NCBI RefSeq assembly: GCF_903645315.1
Contig: NZ_CAHJXL010000001.1
Location: forward strand, 2,883,501 to 2,947,500
Length of the DNA stretch: 64,000 bases
Source: Victivallis sp. Marseille-Q1083
GTDB taxonomy: Bacteria; Verrucomicrobiota; Lentisphaeria; Victivallales; Victivallaceae
Reading direction: 5' to 3'
The position numbers and the translations under genes are program-made. This document shows positions 8,234 through 16,717 of this stretch, piece after piece; position 1 is the stretch's first letter; the number at the start of each line of letters is the position of its first letter. The notes under the pieces were generated by a model, which had not been told where the DNA came from, made no database searches, and saw only the letters and a list, made by a program, of their open reading frames with translations.

Positions 8234-8793
8234 TTTACTCCTGTTTCCTACCCGTTAAAGACAAATTTACCTTGCTTTTCGGGCGATACTATACAGCATG
8301 ATCGGAAACCATGCAAATACAATTATACCCCAATCGGGTTAAAATTGTTCAGAAATCACCGGCTGTCGCCGGCAAGGATGAGTGCGTTTGATTCTTTTGG
8401 CGACATTTGCCGCAGTCGCTTTCAAGCCGGGCCGCGATAATCCGAAAAATAGCGTTCCCCAACTGAAACCGGTCAGCAGACAGTAAGGAGATTAATTCAT
8501 TGAAACGGACGGGAATGATTCCGGATCACTTTTCTGTACGGTCACATAAGATAATTGCAGTAGAAACCGTGTTCTTGTCAAGTGTGAAACGAATCGTTGC
8601 AGGGAGAGTTTTCAGGCCGGACCAGGATACCTTCAATGGTTTTTCCTGATGCACCGGCTCCTATTGCCCTTTCATTGATACCGTCTTCAACCGCGTTCCG
8701 GTTTGCCGAATCCGGGAAATTCAGCTATATTAACCGGATGCGGAAACGCATGGCCCAACTACAGTTCGTCAAGTAATATGGAGAGGAGTTTTC
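8234..8793. other. 560-base stretch without a supported gene
   Basis: The first 50 bases are the leader of the minus-strand repeat protein. The rest has short open frames only, none with a convincing start. One 44-codon stretch on the minus strand (8526-8660) looks like the decayed end of a protein and is listed separately. The last 30 bases hold the GGAGAGGAG ribosome site of the TauE gene. Confidence 0.55.
8526..8660 (-). pseudogene. Possible remnant of a beta-rich protein C-terminus
   Basis: Between an upstream in-frame TAG (8661-8663) and a TGA at 8526 the minus strand encodes 44 residues. They include KPLKVSWSGLKTLPATIRF and LDKNTVSTAIILCD, an alternating hydrophobic pattern like the last strands of a jelly roll in secreted hydrolases. 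There is no start codon or ribosome site. I cannot assign a family; it could equally be chance. Confidence 0.2.
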
Positions 8794-9570
8794 ATGGGGG
8801 CGGCTTATTTTTTCGGCGACATGTCCGGCTGGCAACTGGCCGCTTTGATTCTTTCGGCGATTCTGATCGGCATCAACAAAACCGGGGTGCCCGGCATCGG
8901 CACCTTGCCGGTCATCATTCTGGCCCTGAGTTTCGATGCCAGGCTTTCGACCGGTTTGCAATTGGTGATGCTCTGTACCGCCGATCTGATGGCGGTGGCC
9001 TATTACCGGCAATATGCCGACTGGAAACTGGTGCTCCGGCTATTGCCGTGGGCGCTGGGCGGCATCGGGATGGGGGCGGTGGCGCTGGAATACCTCGACG
9101 ACAGTTGGATGCGGCCGGTCATCGGCGGCATCATCCTGCTGATGGTGGCGATCCATTTCGGCCGGCAGTACTTGCTGCGCAACGACGACCGGGTGCCCCG
9201 GCATTGGGCCTTCACCGCATTTTTCGGCCTGATGGCCGGCTTCACCACCCAGATGGCCAACGCCGGCGGCCCGGTGATGGCCATCTATCTGCTGGCGATG
9301 CGGCTGCCGAAAAATAATTACATCGGCTGCTGCGCCTGGTACTTCCTGATCCTGAATTATTTGAAGCTGCCGATCTTCGTGCTGCAGGAGCGCATCACCT
9401 GGGCCTCTTTCCGGGCGGACCTGGCGATGCTGCCGGTGGTTTTGCTGGGCGCCTGGTGCGGGGTGTGGATTTTGAAGAAAATTCCGCAGCGCGGCTTCGA
9501 ATGGATCATTCAGATTCTGGCGGTCATCGGCGCGCTGGTGGTGATCTTCAAGGATCAGCTATTGCCTTGA
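8794..9570 (+). CDS. TauE/SafE-family sulfite/organosulfur permease
   Basis: A 258-residue inner-membrane protein with about eight hydrophobic segments and the two-fold TauE/SafE layout. The N-terminal repeat has GINKTGVPGIGTLPVIILAL; the second repeat has FGLMAGFTTQMANAGGPVMAIYLL, the classic family signature. These transporters move small anions such as sulfite, sulfoacetate or taurine breakdown products; with sulfatases elsewhere in the window a sulfur role is tempting but unproven. The ATG is 7 bases after GGAGAGGAG. It is alone on its strand and ends at a strong terminator. Confidence 0.88.
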   Translation: MGAAYFFGDMSGWQLAALILSAILIGINKTGVPGIGTLPVIILALSFDARLSTGLQLVMLCTADLMAVAYYRQYADWKLVLRLLPWALGGIGMGAVALEYLDDSWMRPVIGGIILLMVAIHFGRQYLLRNDDRVPRHWAFTAFFGLMAGFTTQMANAGGPVMAIYLLAMRLPKNNYIGCCAWYFLILNYLKLPIFVLQERITWASFRADLAMLPVVLLGAWCGVWILKKIPQRGFEWIIQILAVIGALVVIFKDQLLP

Positions 9571-9578
9571 GGATCGTA

Positions 9579-9631
9579 CGGCAAAAGCGCCATGGGAGCC
9601 TTTCGGCATCCCATGGCGCTTTTGCCGTTTT
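9579..9631. terminator. Strong bidirectional terminator between TauE and adiA
   Basis: A 19-bp perfect stem (CGGCAAAAGCGCCATGGGA at 9579-9597, complement at 9609-9627) with an 11-base loop is followed by TTTTC. It separates the convergent TauE-like and arginine decarboxylase genes, and lies 9 bases after the TauE stop codon. Confidence 0.88.
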
Positions 9632-9673
9632 CAGCCGCCGCGTCGACGGCGGCGACCGGACGGGAACGTCGGT

Positions 9674-11959
9674 TTACTTGACGCACATGACATGGTAAAT
9701 GCCGTCGATGACTTCCGTTCCTTCGGTGACGTGCTCGAAGCCCGGGAAGGAATGATCCCAGTCCTCCAGCGATTTGAGGTAACCGATCTGCGGGCTGTCG
9801 GCGCCGCCGAAATTTTCTCCGGACATCAGCATCGGAATGCCCGGCGGATACGGGATGATCGAGTTGGCGCTGATCCGGTTCATCAGCTTGCCGCTCGGCA
9901 CCATTTCCACTTCGTTGGCGACGATCTTTTCATAGGCCTGCCGCGGCGTCATCGCCATTTTCGGCAGCGTCGCAAAGGCGGCGTTGAGCTTGGCGCCGGG
10001 GTTTTCCTTCTGCAGGTATTCGAACATCCGGTTGCTCAAATCCCGGATGCCGACGTTGCCGTAAACCGCCGGGAAGGCGTCGGCCAGTTCCGGCAGCACT
10101 TCCGCCACCGGCACGTTTTTGTCATAGAACTGCTTGAAGGCCAGTAGCGTATTGATCAGCGTACCCCATTTCCCCTTGGTGATGCCCATTGAGAACAGGA
10201 ACATGATCTGGAAGTCGGTCGTCCGGGTCGGGACGATTCCTTCGTGGTACAGATAGCTGGAGACCAATGCCGCCGGCACGCCGCTCTGCAGCAATCTGCC
10301 GTCGTCGCCCATGCCGGGACCGAGGATGCTGACTTTGATCGGGTCGAGCATCACCCAGTTGTCCTCCAGGTCGGTGAAGCCGTGCCAGGTGTCTTTCGGA
10401 TCCATCCGCCAGCACTTCTGCTCGGTGATCAGCAGTTCCCGCGGCGCATCGGCGAAATCGTAGACTTTGCCGGTTGCCGGATCGGTGACTTTTTCCGCAT
10501 TCCACGGTTTGAAGAACCAGGAACCCTTTTTGGTGAAGTCGCGGTACAGCCGGGCCATCGCCTGGCGGAAATCGACCGCTTCCTCAATCACTTCGCGGGT
10601 CAACGAGGTACCGCTTTCGTTCATCATCGCCGTGGAGATGTCGTTGGAGGCGCAAATCGCGTACAGCGGCGAGGTCGTCGCATGCATCATGTAGGCCTGG
10701 TTGAACCGGTTGAAGTCGATCGAATCCTTGCCGTTGCGGATGTGGATGTAAGACGCCTGCGACAGTGCGTTGAGCAGTTTGTGGGTCGACTGGGTCGCGA
10801 AGACGGTCGGGCCGTCGTAATCGGCCGGAATTTCACCGCGCATCGCGAAATGGTCGGCGTACATCGGGTTGAACCGGGCGTAACCGTACCAGGCTTCGTC
10901 GAAATGGACCCGGTTGACGGTCAACGCCAGTTCATCCTGCACTTTGGCGGCGTTGTAGCACAGGCCGTCATAGGTGCAGTTGGTGACGACTGCATAGGCC
11001 GGTTTGTCGTATTTCGGCTTGAGGCCGGTGGCGGCGATTTTGGCCTTGATGGTGGCCGGGGTCATTTCCGAACGATGGATCGGTCCGATGATGCCGTAGC
11101 GGTTGCGGGTCGGGATCAGGTAAACCGGGATGGCGCCGGTCAGGATCAGGCCCTGTTCGATCGATTTGTGGCAATTGCGGTCGCAGATGGCGATATCGCC
11201 TTCGCGCAGACAGATCTGCATGACGGTCCGGTTGGAGCCGGAGGTGCCGACGACGACCGAATAGGATTGGTCGGACCCGAATACCTTGGCGGCGAATTTT
11301 TCGCTGACGCCGAAGGCGCCGGAGTGATCGAGCAGCGAACCGATGCTGGAACGTTCGATGCCGGTGTCGGTGCGGAAGAGGTTTTCCCCGTAAAAGTCGT
11401 AGAATTTCTTGCCGGCCGGACTTTTGGTGAAACCGACGCCGCCCTGGTGGCCCGGTGCCGCCCAGGAGTATTCGTGGCTGTCTTCGTTGTACTGCCAGAT
11501 CGCTTTCATCAACGGCGGCAGCAGGAGATCGCGGAACCGCTTGATGGCCGCTTCCACCCTGCCGGCGACGAAGACCGGGCTGTCCTCGAAGATCCAGACG
11601 AATTCGCTGACCAGCGCCATCAGTTTTTCCGACATTGCCTGGGCGGTTTTCGCCCGGTCAGCCAGCAGGAACACCGGTACTTTGGCTTGGCGGTCCTTGA
11701 TGAATTTCAACAGTTCGATCGCTTTGAGTTCACTCTTGGCGTCCAGTTCCATGTCGCTGGTGATCATGAAGCAATCGATGTCCATGTTATTGCCGACGAT
11801 CGGCCAGGCTTCCGCGTAGGAATCGGCCTGGATGACCCGGATGTTGTTGTCGAGCAGAACTTCGCTCAAATTGTCCAGCGCCATATTCATGGCGCCGTTG
11901 GCGGCGCTGCGTTCGTCGAGAACGATCAGAACCTGATAGGTGTCGATGTTGTTCGTCAT
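9674..11959 (-). CDS. adiA: Biodegradative arginine decarboxylase, AdiA-type
   Basis: A 761-residue PLP enzyme that turns arginine into agmatine and consumes a proton, used for acid resistance. It keeps the full AdiA layout: an N-terminal wing domain (1-130, with DIDCFMITSDME and VPVFLLADRAKT), a linker, the PLP domain with HEYSWAAPGHQGGVGFTKSP, VVVGTSGSNRTVMQ, HFDEAWYGYARFNPMYADH and the Schiff-base Lys394 in STHKLLNALSQ, and the C-terminal domain ending GIYHVMCVK. Length and wording are very close to Escherichia coli AdiA (755 residues). GAGGAG precedes the ATG. The gene is second in an operon, 39 bases after an antiporter gene that would exchange substrate and product. Confidence 0.95.
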   Translation of the reverse strand: MTNNIDTYQVLIVLDERSAANGAMNMALDNLSEVLLDNNIRVIQADSYAEAWPIVGNNMDIDCFMITSDMELDAKSELKAIELLKFIKDRQAKVPVFLLADRAKTAQAMSEKLMALVSEFVWIFEDSPVFVAGRVEAAIKRFRDLLLPPLMKAIWQYNEDSHEYSWAAPGHQGGVGFTKSPAGKKFYDFYGENLFRTDTGIERSSIGSLLDHSGAFGVSEKFAAKVFGSDQSYSVVVGTSGSNRTVMQICLREGDIAICDRNCHKSIEQGLILTGAIPVYLIPTRNRYGIIGPIHRSEMTPATIKAKIAATGLKPKYDKPAYAVVTNCTYDGLCYNAAKVQDELALTVNRVHFDEAWYGYARFNPMYADHFAMRGEIPADYDGPTVFATQSTHKLLNALSQASYIHIRNGKDSIDFNRFNQAYMMHATTSPLYAICASNDISTAMMNESGTSLTREVIEEAVDFRQAMARLYRDFTKKGSWFFKPWNAEKVTDPATGKVYDFADAPRELLITEQKCWRMDPKDTWHGFTDLEDNWVMLDPIKVSILGPGMGDDGRLLQSGVPAALVSSYLYHEGIVPTRTTDFQIMFLFSMGITKGKWGTLINTLLAFKQFYDKNVPVAEVLPELADAFPAVYGNVGIRDLSNRMFEYLQKENPGAKLNAAFATLPKMAMTPRQAYEKIVANEVEMVPSGKLMNRISANSIIPYPPGIPMLMSGENFGGADSPQIGYLKSLEDWDHSFPGFEHVTEGTEVIDGIYHVMCVK

Positions 11960-11998
11960 AATTACTACTCCTCTATGAGTTGATTGGGATATTCAGCG

Positions 11999-13477
11999 TT
12001 AAATTGCCAGCCAGCCGACGGAAAATGCGATGACTGAGCCGATTGCCACGACGGTGATTGCAATGGCACCGATCAATTCCGGTTTGGTGAAGATCGGCTG
12101 TCCTTTGGCGTTCGGATCCGATTCGATCGCCTTGCGCCGGGTGTAAATGTAGACCGGAATGCCGATCATCAGAAAGACGAAGGCCAGCGCCATATATTTC
12201 AGGCCGGCGGCGTAGATCATCCACACGCCATAGATGGAGCCGAGGATGCCGCAGGCATAGGCGAAGTGGAATTTGACCGGCATGTTGGCCGGATACTGCT
12301 TTTTCGCGCAGATTTCCCAAAGATAGGCGGTGCAGGCCAGGTAGGGCGGCAGGATCATCACGGCGGTGATGGTCAGCATGAAAATCCAGGCGGTGCTGTC
12401 GAAGTAAACCATGATCATCGTCACCTGCATGACCAGACTGGGGACCCACAGCGAAACGTTCGGCATGTTGTTTTTGTTTTCCCGGGTGAAAATTTTCGGG
12501 AAGGTTCCGTCCTGGGCGGCGGCGTACGGAATCTGGGCGATCATGATCGTGAAGGCCAGCCAGGAGGTCAGCAGCGCGACGATGACGCCGAGGTTCATCA
12601 GCCAGCCGCCCCAGTCGCCGACGACATCCTGCAGCAGCGGCGCGGTCGAAGGATTGGCCAGGCCGGCCAGTTCCGGCTGGTACATCTTGCCGAACGGCAG
12701 GATGGACAGCAATGCGTAAATCAACAGGCAGGCCAGAAAACCCAGCACGGTGGCTTTGCCGACCGCGCTCTGGCTTTTGGCTTTGCCGGAAACCACCACG
12801 GCGCCTTCGATGCCGATGAATGCCCAGAGGGTGACCGGCATCGTCGATTTGATCTGGTCGATCAGACTGCCCAGCGGTTTGATGCCGTGGGCCGGAATCG
12901 TCTCAGTGCCCATGACGTCGGTGCTGAAGAAGGTCCAGCGGAACACGTAGAGCATGATCAGGATAAACAGCAGGATCGGCACCAGTTTGCAGATCGTGCC
13001 GATCGTGTTGATGAAGGTCGCCTGCTGCATGCCGCGCAGCACGGCGAAATTCATCACCCAGATGATGATCGAACCGCCGATGATCGACCAGATGTTGTTG
13101 CCGCCAGTGAAAGTGCCCGGAAAGAAATAATTCATCGCATCCATCAGCAGCACGGCGAAGCCGACGTTGCCGAAAATATTGCAGAGCCAGTAGGCCCAGG
13201 CCATTTCGAAGCCGGCGAATTTGCCGAAACCCAACCGTGCGTAAGCGTAAATACCGGTCGTCGCATCCGGCCTGGCGTCGGCCAGCACCCGGAAGGTATT
13301 GGCCAGGAAGAACATGCCGATACCGGTGATCACCCAGGACAGGATGACCGCCGTCAATGCGGCGCTTTGGGCCATGTTTTGCGGCAGGCTGAAAATGCCG
13401 CCGCCGATCATTGCGCTGACGACCAGCGCCGCCAGTGGGATTACGCCAAGTTTTTTGCTGTCACTGCTGTCCGACAT
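11999..13477 (-). CDS. Basic amino acid / amine antiporter (APC superfamily, ArcD/YdgI-like)
   Basis: A 492-residue inner-membrane transporter with about 12-13 hydrophobic segments. The first segment has VVSAMIGGGIFSLPQN, the GxG(I/V) substrate motif of APC antiporters; later ones have YAYARLGFGKFAGFEMAWAY and LWAFIGIEGAVVVSG. Its wording is nearer the arginine:ornithine antiporters (ArcD, YdgI) than AdiC, but the following gene is an AdiA decarboxylase, so arginine:agmatine exchange is the likely duty. It is the first gene of the operon, preceded by GAGGAG and a leader of about 390 bases that contains a tiny open frame. A matching decarboxylase/antiporter pair is divergent from it. Confidence 0.88.
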   Translation of the reverse strand: MSDSSDSKKLGVIPLAALVVSAMIGGGIFSLPQNMAQSAALTAVILSWVITGIGMFFLANTFRVLADARPDATTGIYAYARLGFGKFAGFEMAWAYWLCNIFGNVGFAVLLMDAMNYFFPGTFTGGNNIWSIIGGSIIIWVMNFAVLRGMQQATFINTIGTICKLVPILLFILIMLYVFRWTFFSTDVMGTETIPAHGIKPLGSLIDQIKSTMPVTLWAFIGIEGAVVVSGKAKSQSAVGKATVLGFLACLLIYALLSILPFGKMYQPELAGLANPSTAPLLQDVVGDWGGWLMNLGVIVALLTSWLAFTIMIAQIPYAAAQDGTFPKIFTRENKNNMPNVSLWVPSLVMQVTMIMVYFDSTAWIFMLTITAVMILPPYLACTAYLWEICAKKQYPANMPVKFHFAYACGILGSIYGVWMIYAAGLKYMALAFVFLMIGIPVYIYTRRKAIESDPNAKGQPIFTKPELIGAIAITVVAIGSVIAFSVGWLAI

Positions 13478-13795
13478 AATTTTCTCCTCTTGATTGTAAT
13501 TCGGAACGCTATTGAAAATTTTATTTTTATTCGCCGTCGAACCTCCAAATTCAACGGAACGAAATCAACCCGGCCGTGGGGGTGACTTTCCGGCGACGAG
13601 TCTGTCAGGGCAATAAAATGCGATTCCGTCTTGTAATGCTATTCTCTTGTCGATTGACCCGCTCCAGCGGAATGTTCGAAAAATGTCACTGAATGACGGA
13701 ATGCTCCCGTTGCCGGAATTGATCGCGACAGCGGCGGCGGAAAACCGGAAAATGTTTCCGCGGCCGGTCGGACGACAAACTCCGCCCGGAAAAAA

Positions 13796-13825
13796 TCAGC
13801 CAAGAAAAAGATGGTAAGTCGGCAT
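13796..13825 (-). CDS. Candidate leader peptide upstream of the antiporter-adiA operon
   Basis: The minus strand has AGAGGAGG five bases before an ATG that opens the nine-residue frame MPTYHLFLG and then TGA. The ribosome site is one of the strongest in the window, and the frame starts 40 bases downstream of the shared bipartite motif, well inside the presumed leader RNA and about 320 bases before the antiporter start. It could be a regulatory leader peptide. No classical anti-terminator pair is obvious downstream, and the peptide has no run of arginine codons, so the mechanism is unknown. Confidence 0.4.
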   Translation of the reverse strand: MPTYHLFLG

Positions 13826-13864
13826 GGTTCCTCCTCTAATAATACGCTTCACTTCATTAAAATA

Positions 13865-13892
13865 AAATTACTCGCTCTCTGGTTTACCAATA
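13865..13892 (-). promoter_or_regulatory. Shared bipartite motif, copy facing the antiporter-adiA operon
   Basis: On the minus strand TATTGGTAAA (13892-13883), CC, then AGAGAGCGAGTAATTT (13880-13865). Both blocks recur exactly in front of the divergent decarboxylase gene, with a 4-base instead of a 2-base gap. TTGAAT lies 15 bases upstream of TATTGG, so this may be the promoter core plus an operator or the first bases of the leader RNA. Confidence 0.65.
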
Positions 13893-14081
13893 GCACGGTT
13901 TCGGAAGATTCAAAATAAAATTTATAAAAAAAGACGTATTTTTTTCACCGTCCGGGTTGGCTTGAGCGTATCGAAGCCATTGCGGCAGTTGAGTTCAACA
14001 TGTTCGGCGGGAAGCGGCTATACTTTGGATACGAAGAGCGTGGAAACATTTCCGCTCAGAAAATTTTTTTGAATTTTTTTC

Positions 14082-14134
14082 TTGACAGTTGATCGGATCA
14101 ATGGTATTGGTAAAAAATAGAGAGCGAGTAATTT
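14082..14134 (+). promoter_or_regulatory. Promoter and shared bipartite motif of the second decarboxylase operon
   Basis: A perfect TTGACA (14082-14087) is followed after 17 bases by TATTGG (14105-14110), a weak -10. TATTGGTAAA (14105-14114) and AGAGAGCGAGTAATTT (14119-14134) are identical to the copy facing the other way 210 bases off. The 16-base block would overlap the start of transcription, which suits a repressor or activator site or a common leader RNA element. Confidence 0.68.
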
Positions 14135-14240
14135 CCCCGAAATTCTTTAATAATTGTTTATTTTTTTTTCAGTCTGCCGTTTTGGTGTCGCCGGATTTCA
14201 GCGGCGCCGGGCGGAGAGCACTGGTCGCAGTCTGCCGGGA

Positions 14241-14267
14241 GATATTGTTCAGGAGTAAGACAATATC
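14241..14267 (+). promoter_or_regulatory. Leader hairpin before the second decarboxylase
   Basis: GATATTGT (14241-14248) and its complement ACAATATC (14260-14267) enclose an 11-base loop containing CAGGAG. It lies 44 bases upstream of the start codon in the leader RNA. No T run follows, so it is not a terminator; a control or stability role is possible. Confidence 0.35.
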
Positions 14268-14311
14268 GCAACAGCCGGCTTTAATGTCTATCAATGAAGA
14301 GGAGTAGAAAA

Positions 14312-16615
14312 ATGAAGACAGAAAAATCCCAATGGCCGATTCTGTTGGTATCCAAACAATTGGGAGCAGACAACGACGATGCGTTCCGGTTGCGCGAGCT
14401 GATCGCGGAGCTGGAAAATGTCCAGGATTGCACGGTGATCGTCTCTTGTTCCTATGAGGATGCGCTGGAAATTTCGGTTTCCCGTGCCGATTTGGGGACA
14501 ATCATCATCGATTGGGATCTGCCGTTGGAAAATCAATTGGAAGCGATGACGCCGGACGCGTTTGTCGCCGCGATCCGGCAGCGCAACCGGACCATTCCTT
14601 TGATCCTGCTGACCGACCGCCTGGAGACGGAAAATCTGCCGACCGATGCGCTCGCGGAGATTACCGATTGCCTGTGGAAAACCGCCGATCCCGTTCCGTT
14701 CCGGGCCGGTCGGTTCGTCGATGCGCTGGGGCGGTATCTGCAGAGCTTCTACCCGCCATTTTTCGGCGAACTGGTCAAATATGCCGAACAGTACAAATAC
14801 GCCTGGCATACGCCCGGGCACCTCGGCGGGCAGGGGTTCCTGCGCAGCCCCGCCGGCGTGGCGATGTACAAGTATTTCGGAGAAAATGTCTTCCGTTCCG
14901 ATCTGTCCATTTCGGTGCCGGAGCTGGGATCGCTGCTGGATCACGAAGGCGTCGTCTGTGATGCCGAACGCAATTCCGCCCGCGCTTTCGGCGCCGATCA
15001 GACCTATTACGTGCTGAACGGCACGTCGACGGTCAACCAGATTGTCTGGCGCAGCCAGTTGGTGCGCGACGACATCGCTTTCGTCGACCGCAACTGCCAC
15101 AAATCGTTGAATTATGCGATGGTCATCACCGAAGCGTTGCCGGTTTACATGATTCCGCGGCGCAACAAGCGCGGCATCATCGGTCCGGTCCGGCTGTCGG
15201 AGTTCACGCCGGCTTCCATCCGGCAGAAAATCGACGCCAGTACGCTGATTCCGGCGGAACTGAAAAAGAATCCGGTCAAAATGTCGGCGTTGACCAATTC
15301 CACCTACGACGGCGTCTGCTACAACGTCGTCAATATCAAGAAGCAGTTGGAAAAGAGCGTCGAGAATCTCCATTTCGACGAAGCGTGGTACGCCTACGCC
15401 TGCTTCAGTCCGATGTACAAGAACCATTACGGCATGGCCGAGGACGAACTCCAGGCCGATCATCCGCCGATCTTCTGTTCGCAGTCGACCCATAAACTGC
15501 TGACCGCCTTCTCGCAGGCGTCGATGCTGCACATCAAGAACGGCGGCAGCATCAGGATCAATCCGGACGAATTCAACGAGTCGTATATGATGCACGGTTC
15601 CACCTCGCCGCAGTACAGCATGATCGCGTCACTGGATGTGGCGACCAAGATGATGCAGGATAACGGCGGCGTGATGATGCGCGACATCATCCTTGAGGCG
15701 GTGCAGTTGCGCAAAAAAACCGCTTCGCTGAACCGGGAATTTGCCGCCAGGGGCGACTGGTTCTTCGATATGTGGCAGCCGCGCAAGGTCAAAGCCGACG
15801 GCCGGACCGTCGATTTCTGCGACGCCGAGACCGATTATCTGGCCGATCACCAGGAACCGTGGGTGATGCGCAGGGACAACAACTGGCACGGCTTCGACGA
15901 CATTGAGGACGATTATGTCATGCTCGACCCGATCAAGCTGACCTTTACGACGCCCGGACTGGACGACGACGGCCGGATGGGCAATCGCGGCATTCCGGCC
16001 GGTATCGTCACCAATTACCTGATCGATCGCAATATCGTCTGCGAAAAGACCGATTATTATTCCTTCCTGATGCTGAATTCGCTGGGAACCACCCGGGCGA
16101 AGCAGGGTTCGCTGCTTGCCGCGCTGCTGCAGTTCAAACGCGATTTCGACGGCAATACGCCGCTGGCCGACATCTTCCCGGCCCTGGTCGACGCGCATGG
16201 CGAACGCTATGCCGGCGTCGGATTGAAAGACCATTGCCTGAACATGCACCGCTATATCAAAGAGCACGACATGCTCGGCAAAATGCAGGCTGCCTTCCAG
16301 ATCATTCCGGACCAGGCCCTCAAACCGGCGGACGCCTATCACGAAGTGGTGCGCCGCAACGTCGAATATGTCTTCCTCGACGCTATGATGAACCGGATTC
16401 CGGCGGTGATGATGGTGCCGTATCCGCCCGGCATTCCGATCATGATGGGCGGGGAAAAGATGAATGAAAAGGCACGTCCGATTTTCGAATACCTCAAGGC
16501 CCGCGAAGATTTCGAAAACGAATTTCCGGGTTACGAAGGCGACATCCACGGCGTGGAACGCGAAGTCCGCGACGGCCGTACCTGCTTCAAAACCATGTGC
16601 ATCAAATCCAAATAA
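14312..16615 (+). CDS. Ornithine/lysine/arginine decarboxylase, LdcI-like paralogue
   Basis: A 767-residue PLP-dependent decarboxylase, paralogue of the neighbouring AdiA. I start at ATG 14312, 9 bases after GAGGAG, not at the in-frame ATG at 14294 whose codons overlap that site. A divergent wing domain fills 1-140, then HTPGHLGGQGFLRSPAG, SDLSISVPELGSLLDHEG and LNGTSTVNQIV, which resemble inducible lysine decarboxylase more than AdiA. Schiff-base Lys395 is in STHKLLTAFSQ, and the C-terminus has MVPYPPGIPIMMGGEKM. The substrate could be lysine, ornithine or another amino acid and cannot be fixed by eye. It is followed by a GadC-like antiporter gene. Confidence 0.88.
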   Translation: MKTEKSQWPILLVSKQLGADNDDAFRLRELIAELENVQDCTVIVSCSYEDALEISVSRADLGTIIIDWDLPLENQLEAMTPDAFVAAIRQRNRTIPLILLTDRLETENLPTDALAEITDCLWKTADPVPFRAGRFVDALGRYLQSFYPPFFGELVKYAEQYKYAWHTPGHLGGQGFLRSPAGVAMYKYFGENVFRSDLSISVPELGSLLDHEGVVCDAERNSARAFGADQTYYVLNGTSTVNQIVWRSQLVRDDIAFVDRNCHKSLNYAMVITEALPVYMIPRRNKRGIIGPVRLSEFTPASIRQKIDASTLIPAELKKNPVKMSALTNSTYDGVCYNVVNIKKQLEKSVENLHFDEAWYAYACFSPMYKNHYGMAEDELQADHPPIFCSQSTHKLLTAFSQASMLHIKNGGSIRINPDEFNESYMMHGSTSPQYSMIASLDVATKMMQDNGGVMMRDIILEAVQLRKKTASLNREFAARGDWFFDMWQPRKVKADGRTVDFCDAETDYLADHQEPWVMRRDNNWHGFDDIEDDYVMLDPIKLTFTTPGLDDDGRMGNRGIPAGIVTNYLIDRNIVCEKTDYYSFLMLNSLGTTRAKQGSLLAALLQFKRDFDGNTPLADIFPALVDAHGERYAGVGLKDHCLNMHRYIKEHDMLGKMQAAFQIIPDQALKPADAYHEVVRRNVEYVFLDAMMNRIPAVMMVPYPPGIPIMMGGEKMNEKARPIFEYLKAREDFENEFPGYEGDIHGVEREVRDGRTCFKTMCIKSK

Positions 16616-16625
16616 CAACCCTCGA

Positions 16626-16673
16626 CGGCGAATGCCCGGCTGCCCGGAAAGGCGGCGGCCGGCGCATTCGCCG
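16626..16673 (+). repeat. Intercistronic hairpin between decarboxylase and antiporter
   Basis: CGGCGAATGC (16626-16635) pairs with GCATTCGCCG (16664-16673), with further GC-rich pairing inside. It is followed by GTATTTCC, not a T run, so it more likely tunes transcript stability or partial read-through between the two genes than ends transcription. Confidence 0.45.
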
Positions 16674-16717
16674 GTATTTCCGATCGAATTACAACAGCTT
16701 TTTTCTGGAGGTATCGT

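Larger units (their letters stand above)
13478..14311. other. Divergent control region of the two decarboxylase operons (gene-free)
   Basis: This 834-base interval carries no full gene. It holds the long leaders of both operons, two mirrored copies of a bipartite motif (TATTGGTAAA, a 2- or 4-base gap, then AGAGAGCGAGTAATTT), a promoter on the plus side, a nine-residue leader-peptide frame on the minus side, and a hairpin near the plus-strand start codon. Each is listed separately. The central 210 bases between the motif copies are AT-rich. Confidence 0.75.

Noticed and set aside
10244-11983. Long plus-strand open frame antisense to adiA
   Set aside because: Low-complexity R/V/D-rich translation without motifs; the minus strand encodes a full AdiA with every catalytic motif.
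14089-14307. Plus-strand frame ending in the ribosome site of the LdcI-like gene, as a possible leader peptide
   Set aside because: It would begin with TTG inside the promoter and has no ribosome site; the part ending MSINEEE also lacks one.
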